From Cyclaneusma minus (taxonomy: Eukaryota; Ascomycota; Leotiomycetes; Marthamycetales; Marthamycetaceae), in assembly GCA_037179335.1 (NCBI GenBank), contig JAKZHN010000008.1, forward strand, positions 1,054,001 to 1,118,000: a stretch of DNA of 64,000 bases, read 5' to 3'. Positions 10,576 through 21,598 of this stretch are shown here, in pieces; positions within the stretch are counted from its first letter, which is position 1; each line of letters opens with the position of its first letter. The translations under genes and the position numbers were made by a program. The notes under the pieces are model-generated. The model was not told where the DNA came from. It saw only the letters and a list, made by a program, of their open reading frames with translations, and made no database searches.

Positions 10576-11893
10576 GTTCAGCCTAGGCGTCTGCAGCTCC
10601 TGCTTTTGAGCTGGCGGAAGTTCGCGGGGTATGTGAATCTTCGCTGAGGTCGCAGGTGCAAGTCAGGCGACAGGCTCGGTTTGCGCGCCAGGTCTTGCGG
10701 TCGTCGTGTCAGCACTTGGAAGGAGTATAGGCGGATAGGGAGGCGCCGACCTTCACAGGATCGTAGCCTTGTGGTCAGGCTTGGGTGGAGGGGTCGCGCG
10801 AGTCGTTGGATGCGCCCTAAGCAGAGATTCTGGCCAGCCGTGGAGGTCAGGAGTTGTAATGGCGAGGCAGGACGACGCAGCGGCGCTTGGGTAGCAATCA
10901 ATAACCTCAATGAATCTCAGAAGCGAGTGGACCGAGATTTTGATATGCTAAGAGTACATCGACGGGGCACGTTCACACATTTACCATTTGGACTGACAAG
11001 AAGGCACAGCCCGCCGTCGGCGCCACGTTTATCCGAGATAACGCTAGGCGGCTTCGATGAGCCTATTTTGACCGGGTTGAAGCGTCGTCCCTCCTTCATT
11101 CTACTTTGGATTCCCGACGCCGTCTCTCTGGAGGTGGTCTGCTGCTTTAGAGTCTCGAGGACTGGAGGGGTCAGGGCAGAAGCTTGTCCTGGAAGTGCCA
11201 GAGCGCGTAAGAGATGTCATTTCTTCAATCCAGTTCAGGGAGACCTGTCACTTGGTTGATGGTTCCTGGGACCTGACCTTCTGAAATTTGAGATGTCTAC
11301 AGATGCTGTCGCATGAAAGTCTTCCGTGTGTCTTCGCATCATCTGGGTTATATCTCTATTCCTTTAAGTAGTCCCGTATTCCCAAGGATTTGAGTAGTTC
11401 TGAGTATCCAAAGGATCTGGGTCGTCCCGAGTAACTTGGGATATTCCTAATAACTTGGATAGTCCCAAGTAGTTCTGGCTATTCCAAAGAATCCGAGTGG
11501 TCCCAAGTACCTCTGAGTATCCCAAAAGATATATAATGCAACTGTCTCACTGTTAGCATCTCATTTTCATTCCCAATAGTCACATCAAGTCACATATGCA
11601 AGGTGCAAGTCTTGTAGAAAGCAGAACTTCATTAAAACTAGTAAAAGGAAGCAGCAATCTCAGCGCGGAACGTCGACTCGCAGAAAGACTTTTGTATGCC
11701 CCCATGAACCATCGCTTTTTGAACTTTTGCTTTCACCCACGCCCGAGATACCAATCCGAAGAAGAACTCAGAAGATGGCGGAAGTGTCCAGGGCCGGTCG
11801 ACATGTTGAAGCGCTTGGTTAGAGCTTGAGAGCTTGACTGGTCTGCTCGATCTCAAAACAAAAACAACGACCACCACGAAGACGACCACCACC
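10576..11893. other. intergenic with degenerate ~20-bp tandem repeat
   Basis: Two overlapping opposite-strand frames (10578..10910 minus, 10681..11259 plus) are Arg-rich, lack domains and look like chance frames. From 11360 to 11535 a degenerate tandem repeat has units such as TATTCCTAATAACTTGGA and TAGTCCCAAGTAGTTCTGG, period about 20 bp and 7-8 units. The same motif family recurs at 39.35 kb. Confidence 0.5.
11360..11535. repeat. degenerate ~20-bp minisatellite (copy 1)
   Basis: About eight imperfect units with cores TAGTCCC, TATTCC and ACTTGGG are repeated every 18-26 bp. One unit (TATTCCTAATAACTTGGA) is nearly identical to units in the array at 39355..39480. Confidence 0.6.
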
Positions 11894-14511
11894 CTACTCC
11901 AGAAGCAGCACCTGCGCGTGATGGACACCCTTGATACGCATCGAGGGACCATGACTGTCACGAATGGTGATCATTGGGCTGACAGCGAGCTTGATTCGTC
12001 GGCCAGCATGCATCATGGTCTCAGGCGAGTCGTTCTGGACGAGATCGACGCAAGACATCTTGGTACAGATGAACTTGTCGCCGTGGACCGGCATCTGGGT
12101 AACAAAATGCAGGTATGATCTTGACATCTCTCTGCCAAGAGTCCAGGCCTGCTCAACGATCGCTGACAATCCAGGACCGGCTTTGGAGCGAGGAATATCT
12201 TTGTCGATAAGAAGACCCAGAACGGCACGAACGGCGTTGGTAATTCGGTTCACCTGGACCTGACGGAATCCACGCTTGTATTGATCGTCTTGCATCATCC
12301 CAGCGATCAAATCGCAGCGCTTGTCCACAACAAACTGTCGTTCTCTGCCATGGGCACCTATCGAAAGAACAAAGGTCAGTACAACTCATCCAAAGAAGCA
12401 ACCCATGATCCAAGGCAAGGAAGGAACTCAAACTGACTCTGAATTTGGGTGCGTAGGTCGACAATGAATCCATCCATCTCGTTGTTGAAACCCATCCAGG
12501 GCTTGTCTGACCAGATCTCGTCAATCACAATCTGGACCGCCACTCGGGTCACGAGCCAAGCACGCTCAAATGAGTTCTCCATGACAAAGCCAAGACGAAC
12601 CAGGCCATCTTCCTTCTTGTGAGCGAGCACGGAAGTCATCAAAGACCACAAATCGCTATCCTTGTTCTCCAGGGCGGGATCAAGGCCAGGAGTTGCGGCA
12701 AATTCGACGGCCCAATCGTTGCAAAGCTTGAAAGTCTTTGCAATTTCAGCGCCGAAGTAGTTGGCACGGGCATCATTCAGTCGGACCTCCCCCTTCATTG
12801 CTTCAGCGAGAGGCCGCTCCCAAATTTCTCCATGGATAATATCGGTCTCGCGCTTCCGAGCCTCGAGCATTTGTCGGAAACCTTCCCGAACTCCAGGCGA
12901 CTTGATCTCACTCAGCGAGTGGGCAGTGGCATCCCGAGGCGGCGTGCGACGACCTTCAGCCCCCATGACCTGGGATTTGAAACTATTGGTGTTAGGAGGA
13001 GGCAACGGGATCACATTGCGTTGAGACTGGCCGCCCATTGCGATAGGCAGTCCGGAGGAGAGAGCCTTGGATGACGAGGGCGGCATGTCCCTGGTTGGTG
13101 TGCCGCGATGGCACAACTGGGACAAGTTCTTCGACGTCAAGGAGGTAGTAGACTCCTTCGTGTTACGTCCAGACGAAACCAGATCTCGACTGGTCGTGGG
13201 AGTCTTGAAGGGGTCGGCCAAATCACGCTGGCTGAGAGCACGTCCATTCTCTCTGGCAGTCTTGAGCTCGTTGCTGAGCCTGTAGATGGTTGCCTGCAAA
13301 CTGATGATTTCGATGGTTTTCTCATCTCTTTCTTTGACAGCCAATCTCTTCTCAGCTTCGGCTTGGACGCCCTTGTTATTGGCGTCCATCAATTTGAAGT
13401 TGAGCTGTGTCACAGCTTGTTGCTTCCTCGAGACGTCACTGGCAACCATTTTGCCAGTCTCTTGGAGCATCTTCAATGCGCTCGAGAGATCACCCACCAG
13501 GCCTTCCTTGATAGCCTTGGGCATAGAGGAGACGCCCTCGACCTTCGTGTATGTGCCTTGGAGCAGCGAGATCGCATCCTTCAGAGGACCAGGCATCTTG
13601 GTATTCGACTGGTCGAGATAGGGTACGTTGGCCTTCAAGAAACAGTCAGCATCAATCTTGAGGATATCGGAAGGCACAAAACTTACCTGGTTCGTCGGGT
13701 TGGATGTTGATGGGGCGACAAGAGCAGTACTCATCTCGCCCTGCGATCCAGACTACAAGAAGCAGTCAGCGTCAATTCTGAAAACATTGGAAGGCACCAT
13801 GCTCACCTGGTTGGCCATGTTACCGCTGGTAGATCCGTTGGCGCGGTTGTTCATCAAGCCCTGCGATCCAGACTTCAAGAAGCAGTCAGCTCGAGTTCTG
13901 GAGATATTTGGAGGTGCCAAGCTCACCTGGGTACTCATATTTCCTCGGCTGGGACCACCAGAGTTGCTCATGGAGACCTGGGTATTGCCCTTCAAGAAGC
14001 AGTCAGCGCGTGTTCTGGAGATATCTGGATGTATCAAGCTCACCTGGTCGTTCGCAGTCGAGGGTCCAGCGGGCGAGGAGCGCTTCAAGAAGCAGTCAGC
14101 TTTGGCTCTGGAGGTATCTGAAGCTGTCAGACTCACCTGGTTGGTCAAACTTCTCTGGCTAGGTCGAAGATTGATGGAGTTCGTGCCAGCTCGAGCGGCA
14201 AAGCTCGCTACACGCTGCTGCTCGTCTCTGGGCACAGGGGTCTTGTTCATATTGAGCAAGGATGGAACCCTGCGGAGAGCTTTCTCGGAGTTCTGCTGGG
14301 CAGAACCACCATCGCGCAAAGTCTGGAGCAGCTGGCTGCCAGCGTTGCTGGAGGCGTTGGCAGCTTCAGGTGCGTGGTCAGTGGGGCTGTCGATCGTCAG
14401 CTGGGAGTTGAACTTACCTTGAGAAGTCTGGCGACCACCATGCAAGACGTCCAAGATGGAGTTCTCAGCCTCAGTCCGCCCACGACCAGATGCAAAGGAG
14501 CTGGGAGGCAT
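11894..14511 (-). CDS. unknown coiled-coil protein, 737 aa, with six 54-nt introns
   Basis: Eight exons: 14511..14418, 14363..14137, 14082..14044, 13989..13927, 13872..13807, 13752..13687, 13632..12438 and 12357..11894. The last intron (12437..12358) is ordinary, 80 nt with GTCAGT/TAG. The first six are each exactly 54 nt (see repeat entry). The spliced protein has a Ser/Asn/Gln-rich low-complexity N-terminus and a predicted coiled coil around QQAVTQLNFKLMDANNKG ... EKTIEIISLQATIYRLSNEL. A Ser/Pro-rich linker follows, then a C-terminal globular-looking half (DRIAWLVTRVAVQIV-type helices, KRCDLIAGMMQDDQYKRGF). I do not recognise a family or function. The start was chosen as the first ATG before the first splice donor. 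The second intron copy ends in TAG, which would be an in-frame stop if retained, so splicing there is required to reach the C-terminal half. Confidence 0.75.
13633..14417 (-). repeat. tandem exon-intron modules: six 54-nt introns, five near-identical
   Basis: On the minus strand the segments 14417..14364, 14136..14083, 14043..13990, 13926..13873, 13806..13753 and 13686..13633 are all 54 nt. The last five start GTGAGT, GTGAGC or GTAAGT and end GCTGACTG(C/T)TTCTTG(A/T)AG, giving donor, branch point and acceptor at fixed positions. Start-to-start spacings are 120, 120, 117 and 93 bp. The exons between them share CAG at the 3' end and, in two cases, TCTGGATCGCAGG at the 5' end. The most upstream copy is diverged (GTAAGT ... 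CTGACCACGCACCTGAAG) but has the same length. Lengths are multiples of three, and only the copy at 13806..13753 contains a stop (its TAG acceptor). Confidence 0.85.
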
Positions 14512-14639
14512 CGTGCAGGATGCGCGTGGGAGTGCACAGGGTCAAGAGAGTGGAGTGGTGCAGGAGGTTGAGTGTCAAAGAGTCTGGAGAGGGGGTGCTG
14601 AGTCGAGGGTGGGTGGAGAGGGGGTGCCCGAAATATTTG

Positions 14640-17400
14640 AGATGGGTTTGGAGGGTGAGGGTGAGGGTGGATGGAAGTTGTGGGAGAAGAGTGGTGGAAG
14701 AAGGGTGGAGGTGGAAGTGGAGCGGGGCGCAAGCGGGATGGAAGTCGGAGGACTACTGTGGAGGTCAGGTGACAAAGGTGCAGAGCGGACTGGACGAGCT
14801 GAGTTTCTCAACGCTGATGACGGACGGCCTGCGTTTCTCAGCACCGACGGTGGACGGCCTGGGTTTTCCAATATCGACCGCGGAAGGCCTGTATTTCCCA
14901 ACATCGATAGCGGACGGCCTGTATTTCCCAATACCGACGGCCTGGGTTTCTCAACGCCGAGGACGGACGGCCTGTATTTCCCAATACCGACGGCTTGTGT
15001 TTCTCAAAGCTAACGACGGACGGCCTGGGTTTCCCAATATCGACCGCGGAAAGCCTGTATTTCCCAACACCGATAGCGGACGGCCTGTATTTCCCAATAC
15101 CGACGGCCTGGGTTTCTCAACGCCGAGGACGGACGGCCTGTATTTCCCAGTGCCGGTGGTCGGTGGATCACTCAAGGGATAACTAGTACGGCGTACTAGC
15201 ACATAGGGGCGGTTCAAGGTATTGTATCAAGTCTACAGAGGTAATAGAGAGCTAGTGCTTTTTTTGACAGCTAAAGTAGCTAGAACAAAGGGGGCACGCT
15301 CTAGGTTGTTCCACTTAATTAGATTGTTCAAACGCTTTACGAATACTTATGGGATTTTGATAAAGTTAATAAAAAACAAGCGTTATAAAAAAGGTAAGAT
15401 GGATTTGTATGACGAGGCTGAGTGAAGGTTGTGGGAAAAGAGTGGTGGAAGAAGTGTGGAGGGGGAAGTGGAAGTTTCGGGCGCAGGCGGGATGGAAGGG
15501 AGGCGGAGGACTACTGCGGAGGTCAGGTGATAACAAAGGTGCAGGGTGGAGTCGACGTGGAAGCTGGCGGACGATCTGAGTTTCCCAAGGCCGATGAAGG
15601 ACGGTCTGTATTTCCCAAAACCGACGAGCTGAGTTTCCCAGGCCCAATGAGTAAGGGCGTGGTTCAAGTTGACGAGTCCGACCTCCGTATGGCCCAGGGA
15701 CGAGTCTACCTAGGAACACCACTCTACCATCTTTCAACTTAAGCGATTCCCGAATTATCTCGGCAGCATAATCCAGAGTCGCCTTTATTTAATCTGCCAC
15801 AAACTCCTCGTTACTCTTTGGCTTGTGGCCGGAAATGGCGTTTTTAATGCCATTTGCCTAAACGGAATAAGCTCCGTTAATTGTTCTACTAGCTCCCTGA
15901 ATAAATGTATCGTTTTAAACCATATAGGACTCGATTATGTGCGACATCCTATCCATGAAAGAAGCGATATCCTGAGTCATTGTAGCCGCCCTTTGTCTTT
16001 TAGCAGGGACGGCCTATATTTCCCAATACCGACGGCCTGTGTTCTTCAACACCGACGAGCTATGCTTTTTAGCGGACTGGGTTAGAGAGATTTACAGGTG
16101 AAGGACTAGTGCGGCGGTAAGGAATAAAGGGCGTATCCAGAAGCGTAGACCAAGCTTGGCGGGGCTAGGTAGTTAGGGAAGTTATAACAATAGGGGTATG
16201 GTGGTCGTTTTAAGTAGACTAGTTAGTCATTAGGTAGAAGTACAAGTAGACGCGAGACGAATGGCCGAGATAGTTTGTGACAATTCGATAATTTGGAGCT
16301 TTTTCAAGGTTTAAAGCCTTATTAGTAACTCGAAATTCAAACAATGGAAACTCGAGATAAACACCACCAAAGGATTAGCTGCTTGGCATTAAACAACAGA
16401 GCTCATCGTGAGTGCTAAGGAACACAGCTCATACACAGTGACCGGTATTACGGAATACAGGCCGTCGACGGTGTTGAAAACACAGGCTATCGGTGGTGTT
16501 GAGAAACACAGGCCGTCAGTATTGAAGAACTTAGATTGGTCAAAGTGGAATAGAGGCGGAATAGATGTGACGTAATTACCTAGAGGGCGGTAGAGAAAAC
16601 AGAGAATCATTGCAGAGGGCAGGTTACAAAGGTATAGGGCGGACTCGACCTGGAAACTGCGGGAATCTAGCTACATTTTTTAACACGGACGGCGGACGGC
16701 CTGTGTTTCTCCACACCGACAGCGGACGGTCTGTGTTCTCTAATACCGACCAGCTTTGCGGAGGCTAGGAGCAGAGTATAAGGGCATCCTCGACGTGGAC
16801 TTGGACGTACTAGTAGATTTAAACCTAAAATTACCATGTATAGCGGAAAAGTCAAGGGATCACTAGTACGATGTGCTAGCATATAGGGGTGTTTTTAGGT
16901 GTTGTATTAAGTTTACAAAGGTAAAAGGGAGTACTAGCTCTTTTTAGTACCTAGCTAGCTAGAACAAAGGGGGTAGACTCTAGGATATTCCACACGATCA
17001 GACCGTTCCATCACTACTTTGTGAGTACTTATGAGATGATTGAGATCCCGGCGAAACCAACTGGAAGGGACGTATTTATGCAGCGGACGGGAGGCGGAGG
17101 ACGATTGCAGAGGTTAGGTGATAAAGGTGTAGGACGGAACCGGCGTGGACTTGGATTTCTCAACACGGACGAGCTGAGTTTCTCAATACCGACGCCGGAC
17201 GGCCTGTGTTTTTCAACACCGACGACCTATGTTTCCCAACGAACCGGAATAGAGAACTCTGGAGGCAAAGGACTAGTACGGCGGTTAGGGCTAGGGCTGA
17301 ATGGCGCAGGCAGAGTGGAGACTAAGCGTGGCGGATCAGGAATTATGGGGAGCCATAATTATAGGGGTAAGGTGGTCGTGTTAAGGAGACTGGAAATTTC
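14640..17400. repeat. decayed cluster of duplicated repeats
   Basis: Several repeat layers overlap. (a) Units around GGACGGCCTGTATTTCCCAA occur at 14815..15165, 15595..15640, 16005..16055, 16450..16530, 16685..16740 and 17150..17240; those at 14853..15017 and 15018..15165 form a 165-bp higher-order pair. (b) The segment just upstream of the 737-aa gene (about 14668..14800, with GCGGAGGACTACTG-type motif) is copied at 15425..15570, and decayed at 16605..16660 and 17090..17140. (c) About 180 bp at 15180..15365 recurs at 16858..17045. (d) 16100..16225 recurs at 17265..17390. Differences in pair (c) are mostly C/T and G/A. No transposase or reverse transcriptase frame is seen. Long open frames here (14456..15182 plus) are repeat-derived. 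Confidence 0.7.
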
Positions 17401-17639
17401 ATGAACCCGAGGACTGTTGCACTGATGGTATCATGGTAGGTCACCCATTTGCCAAAAGTTTAGCTATCATGGTTGAAGGCAGAACTTGGGGAATTTTCTA
17501 CCACTGCACTGTTAGAAGCCATTGTAGATCCAGAGTGCCGAACCGCTGGGTTTGGAGAAAATCAGAGCACAAGTGTGGAGGAAAGTATTCTCTGAGATGT
17601 TCCCTTGGGGATACCCCAGTAATAGTTGCCTAAAGCTCT

Positions 17640-18170
17640 TCCAGAACTAGGGTGCTCAATATCAACCCCAGCAGCAGCCCGGTGTATTCTCCTCGGTTCC
17701 CAGTGAGTATCCACAGTACTCCACAGTACTCCACAGTACTGCACCGCGGATGCACAGAAACATATATACCAGAACTACTACGGTCAGACTCAGGGCTTTG
17801 ATGGTCATTCGCAAGCTGGGCAGGGTTAACAAGACGGCCCCCAGTAGCGGTTTCCCTAGCCAGGCCGACGCTTCTCAGTATCCCCAGTCATCTACCCACA
17901 GTGTGCAACCCCGATTCGCGATTGCTGGCGAGGGTCAGACTAGTGGCCAAAGAACTCCTAATCCAAGTGTTCAACCTCTGCAGCAACAGCATTCCCAGAG
18001 TGCTCAGCCAACTCTAGAGCTTTATTAGTATCTCAAAATTCGATCTTCTTCGCTCACACACTGGTAAGCGCCGAGGCCTGCATTTCTGCAGCACTGGCAA
18101 GACGCTGACGATCGCTGCCTTTCTTGCTCTGGCGGCAGCGCTGGCAGAGAGGCTTGGTAAGGAGGAGGTT
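17640..18170 (+). pseudogene. remnants: Gln-rich fragment and P-loop-like fragment
   Basis: A plus-strand frame reads QYQPQQQPGVFSSVPSE, passes a 10-bp triplication (CCACAGTACT, 17711..17740) and shifts frame near 17760, where another frame reads QNYYGQTQGFDGHSQAG. It then continues as a Gln/Ser-rich stretch to a stop at about 18028. At 18085..18165 a second piece reads TGKTLTIAAFLALAAALAER, resembling a nucleotide-binding loop with the rest missing. Both look like decayed fragments of larger genes; the identities of the parents are unknown. Confidence 0.35.
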
Positions 18171-19695
18171 TGTTCGAGGTGGAAGCCTAAATAGATGCTA
18201 CACGAAAGGGTTCGGGATATAAAAGCCTCGGACGTTGATGTCAATGTTAGGGGTAAAGGTAGTGGGGCGGGGAAAGGGGGTGGACAGGATGGTGTCGGAC
18301 GGATGCAGAGGTAGGAGACTGCTCGGGCGGCGAATTGAAGGTGGACAACTCGTGCGGCAATCAGGGATTAGACGGACGGTGTTGTGTTAGAGGTATGCCC
18401 GGGCGTTCATTGCGGTAGCAGTCGTCCGGAAGTCAGTCGCCCGGGCTGATGCCAAGGTTTCTGAGTACGGTATGGAGTGATTTGAGGCAACTGTGAAAGC
18501 ATCCGGAGCTGTCGAACCCCTGTATATATGATCTCGACGGACGCACGACTGCGGAGATCCGGAGGGCAGCTCCCTTCTCCGAATATTGCTTCCGGAGAAC
18601 TTCTCGCATATTGTGGGGGCTAACGATATCTTGTAGAAGCTTCCGGGGATCTTCCGAGTCGTTGAAGAAGATAGAAGATGTTTGAGCTGGATGGCTTGAA
18701 GTAGCGAGCCAGGCGTCGATATCTTGGCATGAACGGGTGTTGGGGAAACACATTGGTGTCGGGAAGCGAACTTGCTCAGGAACCAGGGAAAGGAAAGTTG
18801 GACACAGAAGACTGATGGTAGAGGTCTGACAAGAGGTTAGATCAAAGTTGATGGCAGCAGGTGAGGCTAGGGAGGAAGTTGACCAAGTGACATAGATGCA
18901 GTTCTGGATTGTTGGAGATACGCTTGACTCCATGAAGGGGAGTGAATGCAAAACATTGAATCATCATTAGGAGCAATGCGGAGAAAGCGGAAGACTTTGG
19001 TCGATGACACTGGTTCCGCAAGACTCCGGAATACCTGCTTTGACAGTAACGCACATGTTCAGGGCTGACTAGATGCTTTCAGATGACGAACTACGATTTT
19101 CCGTACGATGATATGTGGCTACGGCGTCGAAGGGCTAAAACGTCATGGCATCACATCAACTCAGTTCAGTGCGGTGGGAACCTAGTAGTCCGGAGAACGA
19201 ACGACCTGTCCGTGGAGCTAAGGACACATCACGTAGCCAGCCTGCGAACCTGCATTATCATTCCTTAGAATGCAACGCCACCAGAGACAAATCATATGCA
19301 CAAATTAGGAGCAAAAAGAGCAAGGAATAGGAGGTGGCCACCTTTGTTCGCTATTTACAAATGATGTGTATTGATACCCTGCTGAGTATGAACCGCCCTA
19401 CTGAGCGCAAACCACTCCGGAAGTAAAAGCTTGCTGCGAAAATTTTCAACTGCTTGTCTATCTACGCCTTTGTGTCAAGCTTCAAAATGTGCGCCTGCTG
19501 GTCAAGAGACCGTCAGCAGTCAAACAGAAGAAGATGCTGGGGGGCTGGGTGTGTGCAGATACACTCGTAGAGATGGAGCCTGCGAGAAAAATCTGTCTTT
19601 CGTCAGTGGCTGAGCATGCAACAAGGAGGGTTGCAGAACAGTTAAGTCATACCAGATCTGTGTGCCTAAGAAAGCAAAGAAGAGGAATTAGCTTC
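18171..19695. other. gene-poor stretch
   Basis: The longest frame is 18951..18433 minus, 172 codons (contains EDPRKLLQDIVSPHNMREVL). It has no recognisable domain and no clear splice context; it may be a relic gene. Nothing else is supported. Confidence 0.3.
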
Positions 19696-21598
19696 TCAAA
19701 TGGCCTTTGTGCGTGAGAACAAACTGCTGTAGACGGCATCCACAACAGGTGTAGCACTGATCATCCTTCCTCCAAAGTACCGGCCGTTCAAGCCCTTGAT
19801 GGCATTTTCGCCACCCTGGACTCGGTCGAACTTCAAGTAGATGTCGCCTTGAGAGTTGGGATCTACAGAAATGTGAACAACGTGGCCGTATTTGTCTTCG
19901 GCTTCTGCCCGGACGTCATCTTCGAGTTCTTTTACCCAGTTGTCACCTTCTTCCCTGCAATAAATCATTAGTATGGTTCGACAATGGGGGCTTCGGGGAT
20001 TCCTTACTCTGCAGGGTCGAACATGTTCTTGAGCATGATACATCTGCTTGCCATGTTGACGTTGACAGGCAAGGGCTTAGTCTCGGTCTTTGGCTTCAGA
20101 ATCTCTCTTCGCTCATCTCCCTTGCTTGTGGCACTAGGAGGCTCATCAGTTCTTGCTAGCTTTCTCATCAAAGCATCTCGACTGTAGTTGTTGAAGTTCA
20201 CACCGGCAACGTCGGTATCGTCAAGAGCACTCGCACCACCTGCGCCTTTGTCATTATCTCGTCCACCAGCGCGGTCAAAGCCTCCTCCGCCCATGCTGGA
20301 CTGTGGGCCACGGCCTCCAGCTCCGGAGAAAGCCGAGCCCTGGAATTGTTGCTGATGACTCTGGCCTTGGAACCTCTGGAGTAACGTTGCGGTAGATTCA
20401 GGAGTGAACTTATCGTTGCCAAGTCCAACCCTGATGGGTCGTCCCGCTAGATCGAAACCATTCATCTTCTCGAGAGCTTCACGGGCCTGAGCGGGATCAC
20501 GGAATCTGCAAGTAGTCAGCGATCGAAGGTTCTGAGAGCAGAGAGCGCGCCAACTTACTGTACAAAGCCATATCCTCGGCTTCGGCCCTGCTCTTCCTTC
20601 TGGAGTTGGACGAATTCCAGTTCTCCAAATGGTTCAAAGACGTTCTGTAAATCACTTTCAGTGATACTGAAATGTATGTTACCCACGTAGAGGCGGTGGA
20701 AGGGGATCTGGTTCGGATTGCCACCTGAGCTCTCAGGATTCCGGACTTGACGGTTCTTCTCGGCCTCGGTAAGTTGTGCAATAATGGGAATTCCTAAAAG
20801 CTTCTGTCCAGTAAGCTGTATGGCAGCGGGCACCGACTCTTCATTCTTGAACTCAACGTAGCCGACTCTGCCATTTGGTTAGCTCAGTACCAGTTTCAAG
20901 GCCATGTAGAGAACGTACCCTTTTGATCTACCACTGACTCGGTCTTTCACAATCTGTGCTTCCTTGACAGGGCCGACTTTCTCGAAGAAAGCGATCAGCT
21001 CCTTGGTCCGGAGTCGGGCAGCAAGTTGCTGAACAAAAACAGTTCGGCGATCACGCTCGTCTTCTGTGAGAGGAGGAGTGCCATCGCGGCTGGCCTTTCC
21101 ACCTCTGGGGCTGCGGCTTCTTCGGCGGTCATCGTCCCTTGTTCGGCGATTATCGCGGTCTCTTGGCTTGCCATCTTCGCGGTCATCACGATCGCGTCGG
21201 TCGCCACGAGGGCGGTAGTATCTGTTGGGAGACCTAGAACGTGAGCGAGCGCGTCCTCCGCCTCGATAGAAATCCCCATCTCGGTCCCGTCGAGGCCTAT
21301 CATCCGGGCTGTCTCTGTGACGACGTGAGTAGCGGCGGTCATTATCTCGACTCCTGCTTCTGTGCCTACTCTTGTGACTTCCAGTGGCACTGCCGTGCTC
21401 ACTTCGGGGAGTGGCTACATCGTCATCGTCTGACCTGCGGGGCCGGCTGCGATCGCGGCGCCTGTGGTCGCGGTCGCGTCGGTCATGGCGATCTGACTTG
21501 GAGCGATCCTCTTCATCAGCATGCTTGGTAGCGGTACTCGCTTCTGGCACCGACTGGGCGGTAGAGTCCAGGAGCGCTTCAACGTCAAGACCTGACAT
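19696..21598 (-). CDS. RBM39/CC1-like splicing factor, SR-rich with three RRMs, 581 aa
   Basis: Four exons: 21598..20919, 20867..20559, 20505..20008 and 19954..19696. All three introns interrupt codons in phase 2 and have good donors (GTACGT, GTAAGT, GTAAGG) and branch points. The N-terminal 180 residues are an Arg/Ser/Asp-rich RS domain. RRM1 runs from RRTVFVQQLAARL through GRSKGVGYVEF, and RRM2 contains HRLYVGNIHFSITE and GRSRGYGFVQF. A Gly-rich linker follows, and a C-terminal UHM-type RRM (MASRCIMLKNMFDPAEE ... GHVVHISVD ... GRYFGGRMISA) carries the RYF motif that binds U2AF-ligand-motif Trp. This order is diagnostic of the RBM39/Rsd1/CC1-like family, nuclear factors bridging U1/U2 snRNP and 3' splice-site recognition. 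Confidence 0.93.

Noticed and set aside
10681..11259. 192-codon plus-strand frame
   Set aside because: Arg-rich with overlapping opposite-strand frame, no homology cues and no splice structure; probably the 5' flank of CK2 beta.
13633..14136. The 54-nt segments as a coding amino-acid repeat (VSxxxxDxSRxxADCFLK)
   Set aside because: They carry donor, branch and acceptor signals at fixed positions, and one copy ends in TAG, which would truncate the protein, whereas splicing all of them keeps a long frame.
13628..14422. 264-codon plus-strand frame
   Set aside because: It is antisense to the module gene and owes its repeats to the minus-strand exon-intron units.
14456..15182. 185-230-codon plus-strand frames with repeated GRPVFPNTD/DGLYFPIPT motifs
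   Set aside because: They are translations of the GGACGGCCTG tandem repeats, and both overlapping frames look equally regular; no start context or splice sites.
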